NCBI GenBank assembly: GCA_013398295.1
Contig: VZSF01000634.1
Span: forward strand, 996,366 to 1,060,365
Reading direction: 5' to 3'
DNA length: 64,000 nucleotides
DNA from: Chionis minor
Taxonomy: Eukaryota; Chordata; Aves; Charadriiformes; Chionididae
Positions within the stretch are counted from its first letter, which is position 1; each line of letters opens with the position of its first letter. This document shows, one piece after another, positions 48,974-60,300 of this stretch. The notes beneath the pieces are model-generated. The model made no database searches, was not told the origin of the DNA, and saw nothing but the letters and a program-made list of their open reading frames with translations. Both the position numbers and the translations under genes were made by a program.

Positions 48974-49115
48974 GCTTGACCTCAGGCAAGTCTTTTCTCC
49001 TGCAGGGTAAGGTCTTAACCTGGAGGGTGCAGATAATAGCCCTGCCCTGCCTTCGAGACCGATGTGAGATGAAATGCTCTGAGCTGCTGTGAGATGCTCA
49101 GATACTCCTGCAAGA
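48974..49115 (+). mobile_element. Possible MIR-type SINE relic
   Basis: The order TTGACCTCAGGCAAGTC, GCAGATAATAGCCCTGCC, GTGAGATGAAATG and CTGAGC resembles the MIR core (TGACCTTGGGCAAGTC, then ATAATAGTACCTACC, then GTGAGGATTAAATG). It is gapped and diverged. Confidence 0.4.
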
Positions 49116-51005
49116 GGAGAGAGCGTATGTAACAGTATGTAAGTTGAAATCTTTTTCAAATACTTCTGACTCTTACTGGCCATATGAAAAACGAATGCAC
49201 TTAATGCTGTTACGCAGTTCCATGACTGAAACTCAGTGTTCTTCCAGCACTGTGTTTGCTAGCAGTATTTTTCTTTTGAGCCAGTACTGCTTTACTGGAG
49301 AAGAGCTCTTGGCTGAAGTTTTTGAGCCCCGTTCCAAAGCAGGTTTTTACTTCAAGACGTTCTGCTCAGTCAGTCTTTCTGCAGATGTGTTCTCGTCTAC
49401 AGACTGACAGAAACTTGTTCGGGGGACTTGAGGCATTGATAAGTTTAGGTGCGTGGTGTTACCTGTTTCTCACCTCATGCTGTGGGTCTACAGCTTAAAC
49501 CACAAACGGAGGTGCCTTTGCCCCACTCTTCGGAGCTCTGAATGAAGCACTTTTTCAGAGCGCTCCTGCACAAGGATGTTTCATTCTGCCAACTGTGCTG
49601 CTGGGGAAGAGGTGGAACTATCCCTAGAAAGTTGTAGCTAACGGCTGGGATGGGGCAATGTCTCAGACTGCTGCAGCTGACTGCTTTGGTCCACAGGAGT
49701 CAGAGCCTTGTTCCCTTGCTTTCTGCTCTTTCTCTTCCTCCTAGTTCCAGCTTTTCTCTGTAACTCTATCCATAACTTCCTTCCATGTTACTCCTTATTC
49801 TTTACTTCTCCTGGTCTGAAAAACTGCTGCGCTTTGTCCGCTCTCCTCAGAAAGCATGTTTTTTTTCTCCAGGGGGGAGCGTGGTGAAAATTGAAAATTT
49901 TCATTAAGTTGCACACAGACTCATTGGTCATCTTTATTCTGACTTGTTTCCCAGCCAGCTTTAGTCTGAAAATACATGAAACTTATAAAATATCACAAAC
50001 TTGATTATAAACTAGGGGGAAAAAAAAAATTAAACCTTTTTTTCATTATTAAAAGTGCAAGAAATTTCTGAAACCTTTCAAATGCTTCAGATATTCCCTA
50101 GGAATGCTTTCTGTTGGCTGGCACCGGAACTATCCCCTCCCTGCCATTTGCATGTGCAACTGGGAGATTGCACCGTTCCTTTTCCTCTGTTGGATCACAA
50201 CTGTTTAGCTAAGGACACCCCGAATCGGGAGCGCTGAGTATCCAGCACTCAGTGACCAGCCGGAGAAGTGCAGCTATTTCTGAAAACCTGAGATTTTTCT
50301 GAGTAAGCTTTTTTAAAAGTCCTGAATTGACTTCATGTCTGCAGACTGGAGATGCCTTAAAGACCCGCATCGCTTAATACAAACTGACCACTTCTCCAGT
50401 CAGTCTTTTGGGTGCGCTCAAGCTGAGGTACCCAAAATCAGTGTGATTCTGAAGATACTTGTCTTTCTCGGCGTGATCACCCCTTACTGGGTAGCTCCCA
50501 AGTACACAAGAAGTTTGCAGGTCGCTTGCCAAGTGTCATGGAAGAGGGAGTTGATGTTTACTGTCTATCTGTTTATAAACTCCCTGAGCAGACTTTCCTA
50601 AGCAGAGAAGCCCTGCCTGCTCTCCCACAGCATCTCGTTTTTCATTCTGCTCCTGAAGGCAGCCCCTGACAAATGACAGCTCTTCTAGCGTTAAGCACAT
50701 CCCTAGTGAAACATTCCAGGGGCATGATGCTGGCTTCTGGATTTCTTTTTCTGCCCCCTCCCCCAATTTTTTCATTACATAAAGCTGACAACTGCAGATT
50801 TGTCCTCTGTCAATTATACAGTCAGTTCAAGAAAAGAGTTCACGTCCATCCCAGCTTGTTTCACTTTGCTGCTTTTCCTCCGCCAGCCCAACTTTCAGCT
50901 GCAGTAATATGATCCCACTTGGCAGAGGCTAAGAGAATCTTTGGCACATTGGAAAGAGGCTTAATGTAAAGTCTACATTTTTTTTTTAATTTTTTTTTTT
51001 TTTTA

Positions 51006-51170
51006 GGGCTTTTTGAAACTCTAGTGATTCTGCACAACTTTGGCAGTAACTGCAGGGCTGCTCACAAATGCTCCAAATGCAACTGTGAGCAAAAGGATTA
51101 CCGATGCGTTCCGTGAAGAGAATGTCTTAGTGTCTATCGCATCTCCCTCTAAAAAGTATTCACAAACGAC
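51006..51170 (+). other. MMP23B: MMP23 5' UTR segment (start uncertain)
   Basis: This sequence lies immediately 5' of the start codon. It is preceded by a long T tract ending in TTTTTTTAG (51005), which could be a splice acceptor for a spliced leader or simply a tract near the transcription start. No in-frame upstream start seems to extend the protein. Confidence 0.35.
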
Positions 51171-51341
51171 ATGGATCAAGTAGAACAACTTTCTGCAAAC
51201 AGAAGGAAGAGCTTCCTCTTAGTTGACAAGAAAAAGAGCAATGGCTGTAGAACCATTGTGGGATTTTTATGCGTATTCCCTGTGGTGGCTTTGCTGGCTA
51301 TTGTGGGAGATCCAGCTGGAGCTGCAGTTCAGAAAAGTCAG
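51171..51341 (+). CDS. MMP23B: MMP23 coding exon 1 (signal anchor)
   Basis: Encodes residues 1-57. A lysine/arginine-rich cytoplasmic head is followed by the hydrophobic segment 28-46 (TIVGFLCVFPVVALLAIVG), giving type II topology. The donor is CAG|GTAGGG, phase 0. The start is the first ATG after an in-frame stop; the sequence is poorly conserved with mammals, as is usual for this exon, but the topology matches. Confidence 0.85.
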
Positions 51342-54300
51342 GTAGGGGAAAGGATCTGATTCTCAAATGCTTGAAAGGGGAGTGGGGACATCAAATATAC
51401 ATGCATGTGCATTCTTCTTAGAAGATGGATAAATTCAGGAAGGAATCTAAACAATATGTAAATAACTGTTAAGGCAACAAGATCTGTTTATGGCTGTTTG
51501 AGTCGTTTTTGCAGAGGATCCTAAAAGGTAATTATGCATCCAGGTGGGATGAGATTGTTAGAGATGTGTGTGCAGCTTGCAGACGACCAAACAGTGAATG
51601 CACAAAGGATTTGGCTTGTTTTCCCTCAGAGCTTTGGCTTTTCTGAGGACCTCTGCTTCCCCAGCCTAGCGTGGTGTGGCGTGCATATCTTCTGATTGCC
51701 GCAGCAGCTGAGCTTGGGCTCGGTCTGGGCAAGATCTAAACTATTAGCTGATATTAACTCTCTTTCAAGGTCTGTCCATTAGCAAGATATGCTGGGACAG
51801 ACTGCTCAGGGGGAGCTATAGCAAGGCTCTGGGACTCTCAGAGCTGATGGTAATTTTTGCTTTTAGCTTAATTTCAGCTTTTGGTTTTACAAAATACCAA
51901 TCTTCTCCAAGTGCTGGCATCGTCCGCTGTTGTTTGTGTTTATGAAGACGCAGGCAATAGCACCCTTTGTTTGCCTGACATGCTCAGGGCTCTTAATTGC
52001 TCCTAAGTGACAGAGTTATGGTACTGTTTAGTTTGGGAAGGGGGAACTGCACGACTAGGGGAGAGAGAGGGGAAAGAATTATATTCGTTACAACTCATGA
52101 AGTAAATTAATGGAGGTCTGACTGCGCAGGGCAAAGAATGCGGAGCAGGGATGTTGTCCAGTGTCTGCCGTTATATACGTTGGTGTCTGTTGCCGTTGTT
52201 GAGAGTTGAAGCACCTCTCCTAGTACCTCCCGAGCTTTTTGAGTGTTTGAGACCTTAACCCACAGTTGACTAGATTTCCTCCTGGGGGTGCCTGACCTCT
52301 TCTCCACTTCTGAGTATTGGTTCTTTGGCATCCAGACAGATCCTTTGATGCGAATTACACTGTGAAAATTGTAACTAGGTCATTCCGTTTCTGTTAGAAT
52401 CCTAGGTCTGAGCTACAGTGTATGTGTGGTACCCCACCCTTCCCCACTTCATTTTGCAACACATTCTTAATTAAAAGCATCCTGTTGCACCAGTGGTGGG
52501 TAGAACAAAGACTGCAGTGGAACAGAGACTCGGCAGAATGTTTGAGCAAAAGAACTCAACCCTCTGCACCTTTCTTGATCTAGCGACTGGCTCAGATACG
52601 GGTTTCAGTGATTGCTCTTGGGTCTGAGTCACCCTTACTCTGTTTTCTATTTTGAGGATAAGCTCACTAGGGACGCAGGTTGGGGTTTTTTTTTCCTTCT
52701 TCCCCCTTGCTTGTTCAGCACTTACAGCCTTAGGGTTGTAAGCTCAATGGTTTTCCTTTCATACCAAGGAAAAATGTCATTCTTAGAGTAGAATTTGAGG
52801 TAAAAGCCACTGGAGGTGAAGGGAGAGGGACAACAGCCAGTGTACTTGCATCACATGAGCCTTGGTGAAGAAGGGGGCTAGGCTTTGAGCTGAGGGAGCT
52901 AAAAAGTATGGGTTCCTCAGCCAGATCCCTTAATACAGCGAACAACGTGACAAACGTTAAAAGGCAAAAGGAGTCCTGTGGGTTCTTTGAAGAGCAAACT
53001 GGCATCTGGAGGCTTCCAGAAATGTGATCAAATACCCTGCCAAAAGCTTGCAGCTCAGAAGGCAAGGTGCTAGTTAACATCTCTTCATCCCAGGTGATGG
53101 TCTATGGCCCCTGCATTCCTTACATCCAAAGACTCTGCTGATTTCACATTGTGATTCAGGCCCACAGCGGAGCTGGAAGAAAGACTAAAAAGCTCTCCTT
53201 TCTAGGTAAGAAAGATGCTGAGATTAGAACAAGATAGAAGCTAGGGCGGTTCACAGACAGAGCAAGAGAGACTGGTTTCCTGCTTGGGTAGAGTCCCTCA
53301 GCCTTTTACCAGCCATGGCTAGCTGTAGGCATGAGGGGATGCTGTAGGCATGAGGGGATGCTGTAGGCATGAGGAGATGCTGTAGGCATGAAGAGGTGTT
53401 AGTGATTTGGGCCATACCTGGCAGCTGTTGCTTTGAGCTTCTTGTCTTTTCTTGCCATTCGCTTCCTGTGAGACCAGGGATACGCTGCTTTGACTCTCTG
53501 AGCCTCAGCTCTTCCATGAGTAAAACAAAGACAGCCATTGCTTTCTGTAGTGTGCTGGGAGGCTGAGCAAACTCCTACTGGTGCACTTTTTGTGACATTG
53601 CCACTGTTAAATATCACTTAGTAACTGTCTTGGTGCCTCTAGAGCAAAGCTGACCCAGAGATATTCAGTGCCTTAGTCCTGAAAAGGGGCAGCAGAGCAG
53701 GTAGAATTCCAGAGAACCGTGTTGGGTCCCATTCTTTCACCTCCATTACTCAGGACTAAAAGGCTTTTTTAGCTTGAGTCAGACCTGTCACCAAATTTGA
53801 TGTCTTTTACTGTATGATGGTATTGAATGCACTCCAGGGTTTCCAGTGCTCCTATTTACTTTGAAGGCATTTCAGATCCATGATGCTGACTTATAAAGAG
53901 CTCTCTGCACAAAGGGTTGCCTGTTTTACTCATTTGTCCAGCATTTAATTTCTTCTGTGGTGAGGCTGGAGAGCAATAGCAGAGTGAAAAGGAAATGAAA
54001 ACTTTCCAGGAAGAGCTGCAGCACTTGTTGTGGCCAGAAGCCCGCTGAGGCCTCATTTCTGCTCCGTCTGTGCCGCGCTCCAAGAGGCGAGCGGAGCGGC
54101 TGCGGTGCCCTAGTCTGGAATTCTGCCCCACACCCAGTAGTCTTTCTTTTACACTGCTCAGTCCCGCAGTCTCTCCCGTCTCTTTCAACCTCCTGTTTTG
54201 TCTTTTAAGGAAGACGCCGCATCACCTGGTCTTCATGGAGTGAGTGCCTCTGCTTTGCACAGTCCAGCTTTCCCGCCGCGGCCTCCAGCACGGAGAAGAC

Positions 54301-57300
54301 GATACACGATCACCCCAGGGCACTTGAAATGGGACCACTTCAACTTGACGTACAAGTATGGACTCGCACTAGCTCTAAGGGTTAGGATTTCCTACGTGAC
54401 ACTGGGATCTGAGTTTTTCCTGCCGTGGGCATAGATACTAACCCCAGCAATATTGCTAATCCGTTTGCTAGGAATGGATAACTGCTAAAGCCACTCTAAC
54501 GTAGGAAGTAATTCTACAAATGCTACACCTCTCACCTCCGCTGTGGCCCACCTGCAGCATGGGCACTGCACTGGAAGCCAGTAGCACGTACATGCTGAGG
54601 CTACTTGCAGTAAAACTAACTGTTCGGGGGCAGGCTCAGGCTTCAGACAGGCTGCCCAGAACTGGGGGCTTCCCTCGCAAGGGGGTGAATTGAATACTAA
54701 CTCCGTCCTGCTGGTATTTTTAAGAGAGCTCCGTATGAACCTGAGTCGCCACTGACAGAAATGGCTGTTGAAATGTTCTGTGATTTCAGGACAGAGCTCT
54801 GTTAGTGCAGAGAGTGCTTTGAGGAATCTCGTTCTCCCTGTTGTCTTTGGGAAGGGATGCCAACTCTTAGATTACTAACAAATAAACAATAAAAAGCCCT
54901 TGGCAATTCTAGGGTGAGTGAATGTTAACCCTAATATTTTCAGATGTTTCTGCCAAGGAAGGAAGAGTGGCTGTCCAGATTGCTGATCTGCAGCTGGGTT
55001 TACCGCTGCTCAGAACCATTTCAGCAGTACCCTGCAGCCGTAGAGCGGTCTGGCTTTGGTATGGTGGACCTACGTAAACGTGTGGTGCTAGTACCGCTTT
55101 CAGCAAGCAGGCTGCTCAGAGCTAAAGTTGATGGAGGCCTCTGGCTTTTCACGCTGAAGTGTTTCTCATCGCTGTCTGGCGCTGCTGCTGCTGCTGCAAG
55201 GCAATGCCAGTCCTGGTTGGTCTTCAGCCTTGGGGCGGCTCTCTCCCTTACTTTAGCCGTGGGTGAACAGCCCCTGAAGCTGTCCAGTGCAATGGGCTGT
55301 GGGGGCAGCATCCCGAGAAGATGCTTCTTTCTCTCTGGGAAAATATTAATGGCATTGTTGAATGTTTTTGAGGAGAGCTCGCCTGAGTTCAGACAGAACA
55401 AAGTTCAGGGAATCCCCCTGGAAGCAGTTCTACAACGTGAGCGCTGGCAGGTAGAATCCGACTGTCAGGGTAAGCCTCAGACGAGCAGGAGTCCTGGAGG
55501 TTTGGCTGAAGAAAGGCCTGTTGTTCGCTCCTGGCTGAGAGTCTGCACCTTCCTGGGGGCACAGGAGCCAAATCAGGTTTTTTCAGTGTCTTATGTGACT
55601 ATAAAGGTCTTTTTAATGTGGCTGCTAACTCCAGCAGCCACTTTTAAAGTCAGGAGTACAGGGTAAGCCCCAAACCCGACCTCAGGAGAGCTGCAGTCAC
55701 AAACTGTTAACCCACAGTGCCTTGAATGGCAGGTCACGTCGGGTTGCTGAACACACTTGGAAGTGGCCTCCGGCAGCAGCAGTGTGTGTTGCAGCTTCTT
55801 CTTGGCGTCATGCTCAGGACATCAGTTATGGAGCTGTGAGGGTCTCTCTCACACTCCAGCTCTGGAAAGCTGACCAGACTGCGACCGTAATGGGTGGTGG
55901 AGTTTTATGTCACCGACAAACAGGAGAGGAAAGCGTTCTGAGCTCTGTGCAGTGGGTTTGCCTGAGGCAAGGAGTGAGGAGGGCGAGTGGGGCGGGCAGG
56001 ACAGCAGCGGCTGTGTCTGTCTGAGAGCTCTGTGCTCCCCCCTTTCTTCTCCACAGACGCAGGAGGGGGAGTATCTCAAGGTCACCAAATGCAGGCCGGG
56101 AAGATAATTTGCAAAGTGTGGCTGATGCTGCAGTTACCTGTTCTTTAAGTAGCCGTTACACCGAAGTCTCAGTAACTGTGACTGGCTTCATTCGCTCCCT
56201 GTGCGGTGGTTGTTGCGTTGTTCAGCGGGTGACGCTGCGGTGCCGCTCCGTCCGTGCTGACTTCCCGCTGGGCAGCAGGGGCTGCTTCTGCCTGTAAGCC
56301 CAGATGAAGAATGAGCGGGTGGGCTGAGCCCGACGCCCTCCCGCTGAGCAGAGACCATCTCTCTCCCTTGACGCTCATCCCAAACAGGCTAAGCCTTGTG
56401 ACAGTCTTAATTGTCCAGGTTTACACTCATCAACAGCCTGGCTTGATACGAAACCTTCTGCTCCCTTTAGGATGTGCTGGGACGAAGGGAGAACATAAAC
56501 AGCATAGCTAAAACACAACCAGAGGGGATAGCAGAATATACACAACTTTTCCCAATTGCTACACTTCAGGCAATTTCCTGAATGCAGATCTTCTTTTGGG
56601 ACAAGGTAAGTTTCTAGGAGCCATCTATGCATTTCCACGGTACAAACAGGGGCTCTGCCACCCTGCACCAGTGGTTTTCTTACAGTTCAGCTGTATCTAT
56701 ACCCAACGCCAAGAAAAAACCTCTCACATCTCTCCCAAGTGATGAGGTTTTTTCGAAGGAAATAACTTGTTTTACTGTCAAACCTTTGATATTCTTTGGA
56801 AGTGTATTTCAAAAGTTCTGCCTGAGAGTATTAGAATTCAGTGTGTGCACATACGTTGTAACCTAGGCGCTATGAACAGGAATTACCTGCTGCTGAAATG
56901 CACTTGTTTCTTCTTCTAGCAACACTGCACAACAGACTGGGAGATGTTAGGGTAAAAACAGTTTTCCAAGAGAACGTTGTCTAAAATGATGTGCTTGAGG
57001 AGGGACAAAAGCTGTAGTCCAGAACGTGTGGTTGTAAAGAATATCAGTAATATATTAGTTCCTGTGAGGGTTTTATTAAATATTCTTAATATCCACTTCA
57101 AGCTAGTCCTGTTTTGAACCTATTAGAGTGAATGGAAAGAGCTGACTGCCTGATGCAGCCTTGAGAGCCTTCAGCTGATGTTTGGGAAGGGAGGAGCATT
57201 TTCCTGAAGTTGTTCTGTGTTCCTACAGAATCCTGTCCTTCCCAAGAAACCTCATAAACGCCAGGGACACACGCAAGGGACTAGCAGCTGCGTTCCGAAT

Positions 57301-60300
57301 GTGGAGCGAAGTTTCACCATTCAGCTTCAGGGAGGTGCCACGCCACGTAGCTAGTGACTTGAAAATAGGTAAGACTGCACGGGCTTTTGCGCTGACAGGG
57401 CACTGTTGTGTATGTTACTCCTCGAGGGATTGTAGAGGTTCAGTATGTAAACTAGGAGTCGGGAGGCAGGAGACAGTCCTCCTTCGCTGTGTGGACTCAG
57501 CAGGGCCTCTCAGATGAGGACTGGATCACCATTTGCCTTTAGTCAGATAGAGAAACTACTTCTAGTTGCTCTAAGGAGATGTTAATACCATAATTAACAC
57601 TTTTGTGAATCTTACAGTCAGGAAGCTTTAGGTATTTGACAAGAATTACCCCTCAAAATCTGGCACTGGGACAGGATTATTTATCCCACAGCTGGGGAAA
57701 GGGAATATTGAACGGTGAAATGACATCTCTAAGGTCACACAAAGCCAAAAAGCAGGTGATGGATTCCAGCTTGTTTATGGCTTTAATCTCCCTTCTGTTG
57801 ATCCCATTGAAGCGTCATCTTCTCTCTGTCCTCTGTCTCCTCCCGTTCCTTCTTGCCCCTGTATCACGATGCAGTAGTTATTTCCTGAGTTTCTCGGGCC
57901 TGGAGAAATGTTAGTGCTGAGCCATTATCTGCTCCGTGTCAACTCCAGATGTAAATTCTTCCCGGGATTTATGGTCTGTGTGAAATAATTATTTCCTGTG
58001 CAGATGGCAGCAATGTTGAGATAAGCAGCAGATTTACCGTTGTTTCGCAACAGGCTCTTCGCTCTCCTGTCGCATGATGCTCCTTACGAGCACATGATAG
58101 TCCTTCCCGGGGGCCTCTCCTGCTGCCGCATGTAAGCTGCCGGTGGCCCCATTCCAGCGGCCGCAGGGAACACCGCGACGCTGTCGTGATGGTCGCAGAA
58201 TGGCAGCAAGCAGCCCGAGCTCCGAGGCTTTCTGTTCATTTACATTTACAGCGGAACAAGTACATCCTGGGGTTACCATCGTGCTCTTGAACTTCTCTCC
58301 AAAAAAAAAAACCAAACCCCACCCCAAACTTTCCCATGTGATGTTGCAGAAAGAGCTCGGTGTTCCTTTCTGAAAAGTATGGACTCGTTAGTGTCCCTTG
58401 GAAACGGCTCTAAATCCAGGGTCATCACAGGGCTGAGTACAGTTTGCATCACGTAGCCATCATTCCTGACAATTGCTTTGCATTTATTTTTCCTTTTGTG
58501 GCTCTGTGGGTTGGAAAACACGTGGGATACCATAAGAGATTTTTATTTTTTTTTAGTAAACCACAAGTTTACAGATATCCGAGTCCTGGATGGACTTGCC
58601 ATTCTAGACACACTACAGCTGCGGCTTCTTTCACAGGCTTCTACTCTATCAATCACACAGACTGTCTGGAGTCTCTTATCCACCACTGCTTTGACGGAAC
58701 AACGGGGGAACTTGCCCATGCCTTCTTCCCACCCAACGGGGAAATCCATTTTGATGACCATGAATATTGGATATTGGGGAATACCCGGTTCAGCTGGAAA
58801 AAAGGTAACACGTGTCTCAGGGAGCACATAATTAATGCCCGTAGGATTTCGATTTTACTTCTTGTTCTGGGATTTACCTAGTGCAACAGAAACCGGTGTG
58901 ATTTTCTGTAGTTTCGGAAGTTGTTGGTCTTGCTGTCGTGTGGCTGAACTGCTGTAAGGGACCACGTGTGGTGGCAGTGCCGTTTCTTTCCAAATAGTTC
59001 GGTGGACTTGCTCGATAGTTCAGCCACATACTCAACAATTACACCTGGCTTCCGCCCAGGCAGGTGCGTCTCTGAGAAGGGCCATGTCATATTACTTCTG
59101 TCTGCTGGTACGGCTCTCTACAGTTCAGTTTTCCTGGGCCTGCAGTCATTTGGGGGTTTGTGGGCACCTAAAAATGTCTGTTACTTACAGCTTGGCATTA
59201 TTTTTTTTTTTTTAAAGCAATATCAAAACTAACTTTAAATTAAAAGCAGATGGTCCCTGACTAACTAGCCAATTCAGTTCATATTATATGACCAACGCGA
59301 TACTTTTTTTTTGAAAGTTTAGTACTCCGCTTTTTGCCAAATAAAAGGCAGGTTTTACACCAGGACTGGCAACCGTACTTCACCACCCACGATGCCAGCT
59401 GTTTTTTCCGTTTTGTTTCCAGGTGTTTGGCTGACAGATCTGGTACACGTAGCGGCTCATGAAATAGGACACGCCTTGGGACTCATGCACTCCCTGAACC
59501 CCAATGCCCTCATGCACATCAACGCCACTTTGACGGGGAAAAAGACCATCTCTCAAGATGAAGTCTGGGGAATTCACAGACTTTACGGTAAGGCAGGCAG
59601 AGCTGCGCTCTGGGCTCCTCCGGATAAAGCACTTTTGCCTTCAGTCTCAGTTGGATCCCATGGTGTTCGGCCCCCCCGTGTCTGGAGGACTAGGCTGTTA
59701 GGCAGGGGCCATCTTACTCCTTTTATTTTTTTGCAAAGTAGAGCTAAAAGGAGGTGTAGCACTGTCTGTTTCCAGCACTCCTAGCTGCAAATACAACGAC
59801 AGGAGGTTGGAAATCTCCCAGACTTCCTGCTCCCACCTCCCCCGAGGGCAGTTCTGGGAAAAGGGGGTGTTCAGAGGGGTCAGTGAAGCCCGTGGCCGCA
59901 GAGTGCTCCGAGCTGCTGCGGCAGACACTGTGTTCTCCTGTGTCCCAGCCCAGCAACCACCTCTGGGCAGGGCCTCTCTGGGCCTTTTGTACTGCAGCTT
60001 ATACAAGAATAAAAGGCTAATAATAATATATTAGTTCTATATAGTATATAATAGTTCTAGCTGTGGAGAGCCCCGACTTGCACTTGTGCATTTGCAAACA
60101 TCAGGTGCACAAAGGGAAAGGAAAAGCTCACGTGCAAAGGAAGTGGGAAGGCAAACAGCAGTTAATTACTCTTTTGACTGGACTCAGGCAAACAGCAGTT
60201 AATTACTCTTTTGACTGGACTCAGATGTATTAATACAAGATGTCAAAACTCTCTGCAAACCGACCAGGCTGTGGCAAGACTCCCTTGAGCTCCAACACCT

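Larger units (their letters stand above)
43191..51005. other. Intergenic region between MIB2 and MMP23
   Basis: About 7.8 kb with no protein-similar exon on either strand. It contains a T-run (44227-44247), a palindromic GTATGTATACATAC stretch near 43353, and two MIR-like SINE relics. MMP23 promoter elements should lie near the 3' end of this stretch, but there is no CpG island or clear TATA box. Confidence 0.6.
51342..54209 (+). other. MMP23B: MMP23 intron 1
   Basis: A 2.9 kb intron with a 19-bp tandem repeat (53322-53397) and a MIR-like relic (about 53466-53540). No other gene visible. Confidence 0.8.
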
